Shown: positions 31,792 through 40,872 of the stretch, piece by piece | Numbering within the stretch: position 1 is the stretch's first letter | How the letters are laid out: every line of letters begins with the position of its first letter | Virus record (IMG/VR): IMGVR_UViG_3300046792_000213 | Span: 1 to 64,000 of that record | Reading direction: 5' to 3' (one strand) | From: a virus | Length of the DNA: 64,000 nt | Program-made: the position numbers and the translations under genes | The notes under the pieces: model-generated | Told to the model about the DNA's origin: nothing | Seen by the model: the letters and a program-made list of their open reading frames with translations, nothing else | Databases searched by the model: none

Positions 31792-31825
31792 CCTGCGACC
31801 CCGCACCCTCGGGCGGGGCCGCAGG
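31792..31825 (-). terminator. Strong hairpin after the capsid gene
   Basis: CCTGCGACCCCGC pairs with GCGGGGCCGCAGG (one mismatch) immediately past the capsid stop. As after the tail tube gene, no U-tract; probably differential expression of the capsid. Confidence 0.65.
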
Positions 31826-31832
31826 AGGTGGG

Positions 31833-33554
31833 TCAGCCTGCCTTGATGCCGGTGATCGCGGCGTTCCAGGCAGGTGCGTAGCACAGCAGCGCCCCGAACC
31901 AGTAGCTGGAGGACTCGAAGCTGAACTGGTTGACGGGCCAGTCGATTCCCATGAGGTCCTGGACGTTGAAGACGCTCCAGATGTCGCTGACCTGGGAGTC
32001 CGGGATGGGCAGGCTGTCAGAGAGGATCACCGAGCTGCCCTGCGGCATCCAGGGGTGGACCTCGACGGCGACACCCTTGCCGGTGACCTCGTTGATGATC
32101 GTGTTCACGACGTCGCCGATGGTCACACCGGTCAACTGGTCCTGCGCGATCGTCATCCGGTAGTTGCTGGACGAGTTCGTCTTGAGGGCGTCGGACAGCT
32201 GCTTCCGGTCCGCGCCGTTCAGCAGGGTCCGGTCCGGGTCGGCCTTGACCGCGTTGTAGAGGGCGACGAACGCGTTCTGCCACTCCACGCCCGGGTTGGT
32301 GTTGCTGAGAGCACCGTTGATGCGACTGACGTAACCCGAGTCCGGGCCGGTGCAGATCGGCAGGATGCCGTCGTACCCGGCCGCGTAGGCGGAGGTGTCG
32401 CCGGTGACCGTCGATGCGGCGACACCCGACGTCGGCAGGGCACCCGTGATGGTGAACGTGTTGTAGCCAGACTTGCCGGCGTACCAGCGCGAAGCGTCGC
32501 CGGGGTCGGAGGCGCCGGTGGACACGTACACGCGCATGCCAGTCGCGCCTGCGGGAAGGACAGCGGTGACGTCCACGACCTGCCCGTTGGCGACCGCGAC
32601 GGTCACGGCGGAGGTCAGAACGGACTGGCCGAAGTCGCCCGCATCCGAGGTGACCTTGATGTACAGGCTGGTGGTGGCACCGGAGATGCCCACCTCGGAC
32701 CCGGCGGCGGACCGGGCGGTGCCCGCGAGGCCGGTCGGGGCGGCGAGGGCGCCGATGAATCCGTTGCCGGACGTGCCGCGGCCCATGAGGAGCATGCGCT
32801 CCTCCAGCAGCATGCTGGAGTACATGAGGCTGGTGCGGGACAGCTGCCGGATGTCCTGGTAGCCCTGACCGGCGTACTGCGCGGACCACGTCACCGCGTC
32901 GCTGACGCTGAACTGGCTGTAGGAGACGTTCTTGTCGTACCCGGCGTAGCTGATCTTCGGGCCGCGGGCGTAGTACAGGGCGTTGGACGCGCCGCCCGGG
33001 GCGAAGTTCGTCTGGGTGCTGTCGACGATGCCCGGGTGGATGTTGCCGACCCCGCCGGTGCCGGTGCCCGTGAAGCCGCTGATGACCTTGAAGCGGTGGG
33101 ACAGGCCGATGCCCTTCTTCCGCGGGATGCGGTTCCGCAGCGGCGTCGGCCGCGGTGTGAGCATCTTCGCGGGGGCTTCCAGGTCGAACGCGACCAGGCC
33201 GCTGGAGAGCGGGCTGGTGGTGGAGATGTCCTTGACGAGGTCCGGCTGCTGCGACTTCAAGTCGGTCAGCGCCGCGGTCACGGACGCCAGGGCCTCCGCG
33301 GACAGGCCCTTGACGATGTCGGGCCGGTCCAGGGCCTTGGTGAGGGCACCGTAGGCGGTGTTCGGGGCCTGGTCGAAGCTGATGCCGCGGCCCTCGGTGA
33401 AGGCCTCCACGACGTCCTGCGGCCCGAGGACCCGGGACGGGGCGTTGTCGACGGCGTCCATGAGCGCGTCGAAGCGGGTGGAGACCTCGGCCTTGGACAG
33501 GCTCGGGGCTTCCGGTGCGTCACCGAACAGTACGTCGGCGCGGGGCAGAGCCAT
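31833..33554 (-). CDS. Major capsid protein
   Basis: 573 aa from ATG 33554, preceded by AAAGGGGCC; an ATG five codons earlier has a poorer site. Starts MALPRADVLFGDAPEAPSLS. HK97-type traits: N-terminal helical region with proteolysis-like boundary, E-loop-like stretch, PNTAYGALTKAL, and a late P-domain. Insertion DAGDFGQSVLTSAVTVAVAN to GMRVYVSTG is Ig-like. Placement after the protease/scaffold gene fits. Large for HK97-type capsids because of the insertion. Confidence 0.8.
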   Translation of the reverse strand: MALPRADVLFGDAPEAPSLSKAEVSTRFDALMDAVDNAPSRVLGPQDVVEAFTEGRGISFDQAPNTAYGALTKALDRPDIVKGLSAEALASVTAALTDLKSQQPDLVKDISTTSPLSSGLVAFDLEAPAKMLTPRPTPLRNRIPRKKGIGLSHRFKVISGFTGTGTGGVGNIHPGIVDSTQTNFAPGGASNALYYARGPKISYAGYDKNVSYSQFSVSDAVTWSAQYAGQGYQDIRQLSRTSLMYSSMLLEERMLLMGRGTSGNGFIGALAAPTGLAGTARSAAGSEVGISGATTSLYIKVTSDAGDFGQSVLTSAVTVAVANGQVVDVTAVLPAGATGMRVYVSTGASDPGDASRWYAGKSGYNTFTITGALPTSGVAASTVTGDTSAYAAGYDGILPICTGPDSGYVSRINGALSNTNPGVEWQNAFVALYNAVKADPDRTLLNGADRKQLSDALKTNSSSNYRMTIAQDQLTGVTIGDVVNTIINEVTGKGVAVEVHPWMPQGSSVILSDSLPIPDSQVSDIWSVFNVQDLMGIDWPVNQFSFESSSYWFGALLCYAPAWNAAITGIKAG

Positions 33555-33575
33555 GATGGCCCCTTTCATGCGAAA

Positions 33576-33593
33576 GACCCCACAGCGGGGGTC
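33576..33593 (-). terminator. Hairpin between scaffold and capsid genes
   Basis: GACCCC and GGGGTC flank a 6-base loop; on the minus strand TTTCG follows, just before the capsid start. Could be a partial terminator or an RNA-processing point that lets capsid message accumulate separately. Confidence 0.45.
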
Positions 33594-33618
33594 GGAGTTG
33601 GCGGAGGGGTGTGCAGGC

Positions 33619-35424
33619 TCAGGCGTCGGCCTTGGTCAGGAGCGCCTGTGCGCGCTCCAGGTAGCCGTCACGCAGGTCACGGTCGGAGACCTGATCGGCC
33701 TTGACCTTGAGGGCTGCGGCTTCCTGTCGCAGGCGGTCGGCGTCGCCGCCGCGTGCAATTGCCTGCTGTGCAGAGGTGCGAGTGAGCACGGGTCCGCCCG
33801 GGGTGGGCATGGCCCGGAACTCCTCGATGGCCTGCTCCGCCTTCGTCAACTTCGCCGCGAGCGCGGTCTCGCGCTCCTGTGCGGCTTCCGTGACCTCTGC
33901 GACTGCGGCCTTGACGAGTTCGGCCACATCGGCCTTCGTCACTGCGTCGGCGGGCGGCTCGCTGGCTGCGGGCTCGTCCTCCTTGGGGGTCTCTCCGGGC
34001 TCCTCCGGCTCACCCTGGGTGGGCTGCTCGGGGGTCTCCGGGGTCTGGAGGGTGGACTCGACGGCCGACTCCGCGGGTTCTGCGGCGGGCTCGTCCGGAG
34101 TCTCTGGGGTTTCGGGGGTGTCGGTCTTGGTGATGTCGGGCTGGTCGGAGAGGCCCATGTCGGCGTCTCCGTCGCCGTTCTGTTCGCGCTCTTCGCGGTT
34201 CTTGAACCAGGTGAGGGAGCGGACGGCGTCGAGGAGGAGGCTGATGTCGATGGCCTCGTTGAGGTTGCCCTGGGCGAGGGATTCCGCTTCGGCGATGATG
34301 AGGCGGGCGATGACCGCGATGGCGCTCTGGGCGTCGGCGATGTCCTCGGCCTCGCTGTCATCGGCCTTGGCGAGGGCTGGGGCGACGGCGCGCGCGTCGC
34401 GAAGGACCTCCTCGGCCTTCGCTACAGTCTCCGCATCCACGGCGACGTCGGGCTCGTCGGCCTTTGCAGCTTCCTTGAGGGATCCGTCGGGGTTCCAGTT
34501 GTCGGGCACCATGGCCTCCAGTCCGAGGGCCTTCGCCCGCTTGATGACGTGTGCGCGGATCTTGTCGTGGCCAGTGCCGCCGCGGCCCACGGCCTTGATG
34601 GCCTTTCGCAGGTCGGCCTTCGTGCTGATCGGGTAGCTGCCGTCAGGCATTGCGGCGCCCGAGGTGGCGGCCTTCTTCCGGCCAGCCGCTGACAGGTCCG
34701 CTTTGCCAACCTCGCCACGGAGGTCTTGCTCCGACATCACGGCGCCCTGGACCACGACGTTAACTGTGACCTGCGGCGCGGCATCGTCCGTCTTGGTGGC
34801 CTCCGCGGTCACGGTGGCGCCGCCTGAGGCGAGAGCGGCGAGGGCTTCCTTCACGGGGGCGGCGAGGCGGTCGTACAGCTCGGGGAGCAGCCCGAACGCC
34901 TCGGCGTCGGACTTCTCCGTGACGTGAGCGTCGGGGACGACCTCCAGGTCGCCGCCGATTCCGTCGGCCTTGGCGATCTCGAAGAGAGTGGTGGGGTTGC
35001 AGGGCCGGTCAACGACGGAGACCTCAATGATGTCCCCGCCGACGATCTCGCCACCCGGGGCGTCGGCCTTCCCCAGGGTGACCTTCGGGTTCTTGATGCC
35101 CACGGAAAAGCCCTTGAGGACGCCGTGCTCGCACTTCAGAACCGCAACCGGGTCGACGATTCGGGCGGCCAGCATGTGCATGTCGCCGTCCGCCTTGGAC
35201 AGTCCGACGCCGACGCCCACCGCACGCTTGCCGTCGTGCTGCTCGCGGACGTTGCCACCCTGGTTGAACCAGGCGGGCATGGCCTGGTCCAGCCACTGTG
35301 CGTTCAGGCGCTGCTGATCTCGGTCCAGGTCCGGTGATGCGGCCGGCCCGTACACGAGCAGGGTGCCGTCATCGTCCTTTTCCATCTTCGTGATGGGCGC
35401 CCACGCATATGTGGTCTCAGGCAT
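33619..35424 (-). CDS. Prohead protease-DUF6582-scaffold fusion
   Basis: 601 aa with three parts. Residues 1-150: XkdF-type protease with H63 in REQHDGKRAVG and S107 in VLKGFSVGIKNP, closing DIIEVSVVDRPCNPTT. Residues about 230-300: DUF6582-like (SYPISTKADLRKAIKAVGRG then KIRAHVIKRAKALGLEAMVP). Residues 400-500: acidic Pro/Glu linker; 505-601: coiled-coil scaffold (AELVKAAVAEVTEAAQERET). Cleaves and shapes the procapsid; the scaffold tail would be removed by the protease. Start ATG with GGAGGAATTC. Confidence 0.85.
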   Translation of the reverse strand: MPETTYAWAPITKMEKDDDGTLLVYGPAASPDLDRDQQRLNAQWLDQAMPAWFNQGGNVREQHDGKRAVGVGVGLSKADGDMHMLAARIVDPVAVLKCEHGVLKGFSVGIKNPKVTLGKADAPGGEIVGGDIIEVSVVDRPCNPTTLFEIAKADGIGGDLEVVPDAHVTEKSDAEAFGLLPELYDRLAAPVKEALAALASGGATVTAEATKTDDAAPQVTVNVVVQGAVMSEQDLRGEVGKADLSAAGRKKAATSGAAMPDGSYPISTKADLRKAIKAVGRGGTGHDKIRAHVIKRAKALGLEAMVPDNWNPDGSLKEAAKADEPDVAVDAETVAKAEEVLRDARAVAPALAKADDSEAEDIADAQSAIAVIARLIIAEAESLAQGNLNEAIDISLLLDAVRSLTWFKNREEREQNGDGDADMGLSDQPDITKTDTPETPETPDEPAAEPAESAVESTLQTPETPEQPTQGEPEEPGETPKEDEPAASEPPADAVTKADVAELVKAAVAEVTEAAQERETALAAKLTKAEQAIEEFRAMPTPGGPVLTRTSAQQAIARGGDADRLRQEAAALKVKADQVSDRDLRDGYLERAQALLTKADA

Positions 35425-35469
35425 GAATTCCTCCTCGCCCGGTGCGCGGGCGCGCTGTAGTGAAGACGG

Positions 35470-38103
35470 TCAGGCGGGCATCGGGTAGCACCGGCAGTTG
35501 GGATGCGCCGGCGGGGCATCGGACCCGTCCGGCCACGCGTCGCCGATGGCGCGGGCTCCAGCAGTTGCGTTGGCGGTGCAGACCGGGCAGGCATCGGGCT
35601 CAGCCACCCACCGCCACTCCGTGATCCCCGCGGCGGTGTACTCCTGGCGGGCGGCCTCACTGGTTGCCCGGGTGAGTTCGGTGAGGGCGACTCGGCGTGC
35701 CCATGCGTCGTCCGTCAGGGCGTCACGCAGTAGGTCGGCGAGTTCCTCGCGGCCAAGGCCCCGGCGCTTTGCGTCGGCCAGGATGCGTGCGAACGTCTGC
35801 AGGCGCCTGTCTGCGATGGGGGGTATGCGGGTCTTGCTGTCGTCGAGGAACGCGGCGAGAGCGTCGGCCATGACCGTGGTGAGCCGTTGCCGGGTGGTGG
35901 CGTCGTCTCCGATGGTCCAGTTGAACTCAGCCCTGGTGCCGGTGGTAACCGCATGTGCGGAAATCGCACCGATGACCCAACCCTCGGACCAAATCCCGGC
36001 GAGCACCGCCGCAAGAGGTGCGGTGAGGCTGACCCCTTGGGCCACGAGGAACGCCACAGCCACAGCCAAGGCGGCGTCGGGGTCGCCCTCCTGTGGTGGC
36101 ACTACCGCTTCCTGTGCGATCCACCGTTCGGCCAGTTGATCAGCGTCAACGGTCGAGGCGACGTCGCTACTGAGGCGGTCGGCCCACAGGGTGGCGGTGT
36201 CCTGGTCGCGGTCCCATCCGGGCCAGGCGACCGCATCACCTTTTGGGTCAGCGCTCACCCCGTCGGGCGGGGCGAAGACCACGTGTTGATCGTTCAGGCC
36301 CGTCGGTGCATCGGCCTTGGTAACGGTCTGGAACTGGAAAGGCCGCTTCGGTGCTGGGTTCTTGCGTGCCCAGCGGCGGTAGGAGGCGAGTTCGGTTTTG
36401 ACCTGCTCGGCCCGGTCGTCGTCCTCCTCTGGGTCCTTGGTGTTCGTGTCCGGGCCGTGGGGGGCGTCGAGGACACCGTCGGCGTCCGTGTCGGCCTGTG
36501 GCGGCCCAACGATCGGCCCCACCACTTCCCCGGCCGGGGCCAGGTCTGATGCTCCCGCGAGGAACACCAGGCCGCGTGCTGTACGCACCACAGGCATGTC
36601 CGCTTCGGGAAAGTCGAACCTTGGGAGACCCATGCGGTCGCGGTCTTCGTTGTAGGTCATCCGGCCGGCCTCAACGCGGGCTGCGGCGACCTCATCGGCC
36701 GCGGCGGCGTCTTCCTCTTCGAGACCGAGGAAGCGGATCTCCAGCTCGGACGGCATGCCAAGGTGCTTGCGGGAGATGTCCGTGAGGAGCTGCTGCAACC
36801 AGCGCAGTGTGGGCAGCGTGCCCTTGCGCTGCTGCACGTCGGCTTGGCCCTCGTGCCACCCGCTGCTGCCGAGGCCGCCCTGCTCGGTGAACCCGAGTTC
36901 GGCGATGGTCACGTCGAAGTGGGCGGCCATGAGCTTGACCAGGAACAGGTCGTACTCGGGCTTGTACCGTTCGGCGACGTCCTGCTCGGTGTTGATGTCG
37001 AAGCCGGGCGGCAGGACCCGCATCCGGTGCCGGGCCGCGGTGCCACCGGAGTAGGTGTCGTTGAGGTTCGTCTCGTACTCAAGGACCTGCGACGGGGTCC
37101 ACCCGGTCTGCCCATTCTGGGTGATCCATCCGGCGGGCAGGGTGCCCTCGGTGTACTCGTCACGGATCCATTTGCGGCGGCGCAGCCACACGTCGACGTC
37201 TTCGAGGGCCTGCTCGACGGCGGAGTACCCGTAGGGGGTGTGGGCGCGGACGTTGCGCCGCTTGTAGACGAGCCGGTCGGAGCGGTACCCGTTGAGGACG
37301 TTCCCGTCGGCGTCGGTGTCCGCGATGAACTCCCCGCGGGGGAAGCCCCACAGGATCTGCTGGAATGCCGGATTCGGGGGCGCCGGCCGGCCGCCGCGGT
37401 GATCCCGCAGCGGCTTGATGGTGGACCCGTCGAGGATCTCCAGGGCGTACAGGTCCCCGCCGTAGGTCAGCCGCGGGTAAATCGCAACCGCGTCGAGCAC
37501 CAGGTGCTCTTCGAGGAGCTTCGAGCACCAGTCGCCGAAGGACTCGTCCTGCCCGGGGTCGGGCTGCTCCCAGAAGCGGGTGCACCGGGCGATGTCCGGT
37601 GACAGGCGCTCGCGTAGGGCGCCCTCCACCTCGGAGCGGGGCTTGCCCGTGGTGTGCTGGGCCGCCTCCACGGCCTGCTTGGTGATGGTGACTGCCCAGT
37701 CCAGGCCGGCCACCTCCGCTTTGCGGATCTCAATGCAGCGGCGGGGCAGCCCGCCGGCGTCGGCAGCGTCCCGCAGGACCTTCCACGGCACCAACCGGTC
37801 GCCAGTCAGTCCGATGTTGCTGGTGACTGGGTATTCGTTGAAGCGGGGCTCGGGGCGGCCGGTGTCCGGGCGGGGCGGGTCGATCGCCGCCGGGAACAGG
37901 GGCACGCCCGGCCCGAAGGCGACCTGCGGGTCGGTGCGGGGCAGCGGTACAGACACGCCGGTGACCTGTTGGCCGCCGCGGGCCGAAGCGTTGGCGATCG
38001 AGGCGACCTGCTCTGCGGTGAACGTCGCAACGGGCGTCGTCGCCGGGCTGATCGCCTTCGTGATCTCGGGGATGCGCCGGAACAGGTCACGCCAGCGAGC
38101 CAC
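35470..38103 (-). CDS. Portal protein fused to MuF-type head protein
   Basis: 877 aa. Residues about 60-520 are a portal core (SNIGLTGDRLVPWKVLRDAA; GWFTQNGQTGWTPSQV-like; LMAAHFDVTIAELGFTEQGG). Residues about 600-877 hold a Mu F-like domain with LTELTRATSEAARQEYTAAG, WRWVAEPDACPVCTANA and the terminal AHPNCRCYP metal-like cluster. Portals fused to MuF occur in some actinophages. MuF C-terminal regions sometimes carry toxins, but here none is seen; the domain ends the protein. Confidence 0.85.
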   Translation of the reverse strand: MARWRDLFRRIPEITKAISPATTPVATFTAEQVASIANASARGGQQVTGVSVPLPRTDPQVAFGPGVPLFPAAIDPPRPDTGRPEPRFNEYPVTSNIGLTGDRLVPWKVLRDAADAGGLPRRCIEIRKAEVAGLDWAVTITKQAVEAAQHTTGKPRSEVEGALRERLSPDIARCTRFWEQPDPGQDESFGDWCSKLLEEHLVLDAVAIYPRLTYGGDLYALEILDGSTIKPLRDHRGGRPAPPNPAFQQILWGFPRGEFIADTDADGNVLNGYRSDRLVYKRRNVRAHTPYGYSAVEQALEDVDVWLRRRKWIRDEYTEGTLPAGWITQNGQTGWTPSQVLEYETNLNDTYSGGTAARHRMRVLPPGFDINTEQDVAERYKPEYDLFLVKLMAAHFDVTIAELGFTEQGGLGSSGWHEGQADVQQRKGTLPTLRWLQQLLTDISRKHLGMPSELEIRFLGLEEEDAAAADEVAAARVEAGRMTYNEDRDRMGLPRFDFPEADMPVVRTARGLVFLAGASDLAPAGEVVGPIVGPPQADTDADGVLDAPHGPDTNTKDPEEDDDRAEQVKTELASYRRWARKNPAPKRPFQFQTVTKADAPTGLNDQHVVFAPPDGVSADPKGDAVAWPGWDRDQDTATLWADRLSSDVASTVDADQLAERWIAQEAVVPPQEGDPDAALAVAVAFLVAQGVSLTAPLAAVLAGIWSEGWVIGAISAHAVTTGTRAEFNWTIGDDATTRQRLTTVMADALAAFLDDSKTRIPPIADRRLQTFARILADAKRRGLGREELADLLRDALTDDAWARRVALTELTRATSEAARQEYTAAGITEWRWVAEPDACPVCTANATAGARAIGDAWPDGSDAPPAHPNCRCYPMPA

Positions 38104-38123
38104 GGTGCACCCCCGGTCCGTTG

Positions 38124-39590
38124 TCAGGCGGCAGTGCCACCGGCTTCACGCATCTGCCGCAACCAGTCCATGGCCTGCGCCGCAGAGCCCTGGTTGATCA
38201 GGAGGCGGGCGAGGGCTTGACTGGTGCCGTCGACCTGGTCGTCGTGCGCGCCGTTCGGAAACGAGGAGTGCTCGACGATGAAGTCGTCAACCCAGGGCGC
38301 CATCGATGGCTCCGGCAGGAACACGTTCCCAGCCTCCTGGAACGGGGACACCGCCGAGGCTCGCGCGTACTTCGACCCTTCGGGGTTGATGGGGATCATG
38401 CCGGGGACAGTCGACCGCAACTGCGCGATCACCGCGGATCCGTTGGCTTTGTCCTCGACCAGTTTCGCGTTGGCCTGCGGCCACTTCGCCGACAGGGCCT
38501 GCAGCGCCCGGCAGGTGGCAGGAAAGTCGAGGCGGTCACGGATCTGGTCGAGGAGGTACACCTCGGCGCCGAACCGCGCCCAGACCTGGCCGACAACGAA
38601 GTCGCTTCCCTTGGTGTCCTTGAACGCCATGTCCCAGGACTGGATGACCTCGTCCGCGCCGTGTATCCAGCGCGTTCCGTCTTCCCGCACAGCCCACTTC
38701 GGCGCCGGGTACCAGCGCCACTTCGACCGTTTGAACAGGCCACCTTCGGCAGGCGCGGGACGCCCTTGGTAGAGGCTCGCCCAGGTCGCGGCCCCGACGT
38801 CTCGTTTAGTGTCTTCCCAGTCCTTTGGGCTGCGCCCGCGGGCCGAGGTGAGGTATTCACCTGGGGCACGCCCGAGCGGGTCGCTCTGGTCTTCGGCTTG
38901 GGCGGGAACGTTGATGTACCGCCAGTCGCCGGCCGACGGCCCGGACAGGAGCCGGCCGGACAGGTCGTCTTCGTGCCACCGGGTCTGCACGACGACCACG
39001 ACCGCGTCGGGAGCAAGGCGGGTACGGGCGGTGTCCGTCCAGAAGTCCCAGCAGGCTTGCCGGTACGTCGGCGAGTCGGCTTCTTTGCGGCCCTTGAGGG
39101 GGTCGTCGATGATCAGGACATCGACGGGGCGCCCGGTGAGCGCGCCGCCAATGCCGACGGAGTAGACGCCGCCGAGTGCGTCCATGAGCTGCCATTCGTG
39201 GGCAGCTGAGGTGTCGTGCCGGACGGTCAGGCCGAGTTCGGGGTGGACGGCGATGTCGTTGCGGATTGCCCGGCCCCAGCGCCTGGCGACTCCGAGTTCG
39301 TAGGAGACGATCGCGATCCGCAGGTCCGGGTTCCTGGTGAGCAGCCAGGTGGGGAACCGGCGGGAAGTCCGCTCGGACTTCCCTTCCTGTGGCGGCATGG
39401 AGAAGATCAGGCGCTTGCAGCGCCCCTCTGCGACGTCCACGAGGTTGTCGTCAAGGAGTTGCAGGGCTGCGGTCTGGCGGGTCCGCGGGTCGGCGTGCTG
39501 GGCCAACTCTCCCGGTGAGCTGAATTTGCCAGTGCCGGGTTCTTCGATCTGATCCGCAGCTCCGTCGAGGTAGTCCGTCACGGCTGCCAC
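38124..39590 (-). CDS. terL: Terminase large subunit
   Basis: 488 aa. ATPase: Walker A FSMPPQEGKS (63-72), Walker B VDVLIIDDP (156-164), coupling VVVVQTRWHEDD. Nuclease: IQSWDMAFKDTKGSDFVVGQ (first acidic residue), DQIRDRLDFPAT, LVEDKANGSAVIAQLR, and SFPNGAHDDQVDGTSQALA with the final Asp pair. Packages DNA into the procapsid. Start overlaps nothing; 2 bp separate it from the upstream gene. Confidence 0.93.
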   Translation of the reverse strand: MAAVTDYLDGAADQIEEPGTGKFSSPGELAQHADPRTRQTAALQLLDDNLVDVAEGRCKRLIFSMPPQEGKSERTSRRFPTWLLTRNPDLRIAIVSYELGVARRWGRAIRNDIAVHPELGLTVRHDTSAAHEWQLMDALGGVYSVGIGGALTGRPVDVLIIDDPLKGRKEADSPTYRQACWDFWTDTARTRLAPDAVVVVVQTRWHEDDLSGRLLSGPSAGDWRYINVPAQAEDQSDPLGRAPGEYLTSARGRSPKDWEDTKRDVGAATWASLYQGRPAPAEGGLFKRSKWRWYPAPKWAVREDGTRWIHGADEVIQSWDMAFKDTKGSDFVVGQVWARFGAEVYLLDQIRDRLDFPATCRALQALSAKWPQANAKLVEDKANGSAVIAQLRSTVPGMIPINPEGSKYARASAVSPFQEAGNVFLPEPSMAPWVDDFIVEHSSFPNGAHDDQVDGTSQALARLLINQGSAAQAMDWLRQMREAGGTAA

Positions 39591-39592
39591 CT

Positions 39593-40348
39593 CTAGTCGG
39601 ACGACGTCCTGAGCCTCTGTGCGGCGATTCGGCGGGCCTCTACGGGGTCGCCGCCGCCGCCGATGAAGTAGGCGATGACGTCGTTGACGGCCGCCACGAC
39701 TCGGGTCATCTTGTCTTCTTCGATCTTCGCCAGGCGTTCGTCGATGCCGAGTTTGGCGTATGCGAGGAGCCTGTCGCCGACGCGTCCGAGGGCGCGCTCA
39801 TAGACGACGATCTCGGAGCGGAGCTGCTCGGCACCGCGGGCGTCGGTGTAGCGGATGTCGTCCGCCCCGAGGTCTTTGACGAGGGTGGCGAGAATGTCCT
39901 TGAACAGGACTTCCTCGCCAATGTGCTGCGACAGCGCCGTGAGCGGGTTGTCGACAGGCACGATGTCGAACAGGGTGGCGAGCTGACGGGCCTTCTTCTC
40001 GATCTTGGCTTCTGCCACGCGTCGCTCACCTGCCGCTCTCGTGATCGGGTTGGATCCGCCGTGCCGCCAGCAGACAGTCAGGCCTTTCATCGCCCAGAGT
40101 TTGCAGGGCCGGGTGAGGTGCCCGTCGGCGTCTTGGGCTTTGCCCTGGCAGCGACGGTCCTCGGGTGGGGTCTGTGAGGGGATGTTCTTCCGGTCGGGCG
40201 AGTGGGACTGGCAGACGTCCCGGCCCTTCATCGTCCACTGCGGGCACCGGTACGGGGGTCCCGCGTAGTGGTGCCCGTCGACCATGGCCTTGCAGCGCCG
40301 CTCTGGGGGCGGGTCCCCGGCCTTGTCCTGCGGGTGGTCGCGCGCCAT
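39593..40348 (-). CDS. Candidate small terminase with zinc motifs
   Basis: 251 aa from ATG 40348 (AGGGAGGG upstream; the frame is open further but non-coding). Two repeats of a Cys/His knuckle: RRCKAMVDGHHYAG with CPQWTMKGRDVCQSH, and RRCQGKAQDADGHLT with CKLWAMKGLTVCWRHG. The C-terminal 150 residues are helical (IEKKARQLATLFDIVPVDNP). Position upstream of terL supports DNA recognition for packaging; zinc knuckles are not typical of TerS, so this is inference. Confidence 0.6.
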   Translation of the reverse strand: MARDHPQDKAGDPPPERRCKAMVDGHHYAGPPYRCPQWTMKGRDVCQSHSPDRKNIPSQTPPEDRRCQGKAQDADGHLTRPCKLWAMKGLTVCWRHGGSNPITRAAGERRVAEAKIEKKARQLATLFDIVPVDNPLTALSQHIGEEVLFKDILATLVKDLGADDIRYTDARGAEQLRSEIVVYERALGRVGDRLLAYAKLGIDERLAKIEEDKMTRVVAAVNDVIAYFIGGGGDPVEARRIAAQRLRTSSD

Positions 40349-40364
40349 GACCCTCCCTGCGGAG

Positions 40365-40766
40365 TTACCAGCCCTCGGGTAGCTGCGCGGGCTCGTCACC
40401 GGGGTCGGACTGCGGGGGCTGTTCGGGGGTGCAGTCGCAGCCGGGCAGGTCGCTGGTGGCGGGGGCCGTGCAGGACCCTTGGTGGACGAGGGACGCGGCG
40501 TCCAGGGTGATCGCGTGATGGAGGCAGCCGTGGACGGCGCGCGTGTAGTCGGCGCAGTCGGGCAGCGGCCCGAACTCGGGGAGCGGCTTGTCGTGGTCGG
40601 CGAGGAGCAGCACCTGGTCCCGGCGGTCCCGCTCGATCTGCTGAGCGGCAGCGATTTCATCGCCGGTGAGGCGCCGCTGCCAGTGCACAACCGCAGTGTC
40701 ACCGCACAGGCCGCACGTAGGGCCCGCGAGGGCAATGGGTGCGGGCTCAATGTCGGGCTCGATCAT
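40365..40766 (-). CDS. Cys/His-rich small protein
   Basis: 133 aa, ATG with GGGGAG upstream. CGLCGDTAVVHWQRRL, later CADYTRAVHGCLHHA and CDCTPEQPP: several metal-binding candidates. Unknown; conserved-looking companion of actinophage packaging genes. Confidence 0.6.
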   Translation of the reverse strand: MIEPDIEPAPIALAGPTCGLCGDTAVVHWQRRLTGDEIAAAQQIERDRRDQVLLLADHDKPLPEFGPLPDCADYTRAVHGCLHHAITLDAASLVHQGSCTAPATSDLPGCDCTPEQPPQSDPGDEPAQLPEGW

Positions 40767-40869
40767 GTGACTCCCCTGTCGGTGCGCTTGGGCGGCGTGA
40801 ACGAACGCTGGGGGGCGCAGCGAGGCCCAGCGGAACCACGGCGGCGAGGTAACGGAGCAGCTCAACCAC
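40747..40869 (-). CDS. Possible 40-aa membrane peptide
   Basis: GTG with GGAGG nine bases upstream; hydrophobic start (VVELLRYLAAVVPLGLAAPP) then basic. Overlaps the start of the next gene in another frame. Weak support. Confidence 0.3.
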   Translation of the reverse strand: MVELLRYLAAVVPLGLAAPPSVRSRRPSAPTGESHDRARH

Positions 40870-40872
40870 GGG

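Noticed and set aside
35470-36100. Toxin domain at the end of the portal-MuF protein
   Set aside because: The C-terminus ends with the MuF Cys/His cluster and no additional domain or downstream immunity gene is present.
40351-40750. N-terminal extension of the small-terminase candidate to 40750
   Set aside because: The added 134 residues overlap another coherent gene and have shadow composition; a strong ribosome site precedes 40348.
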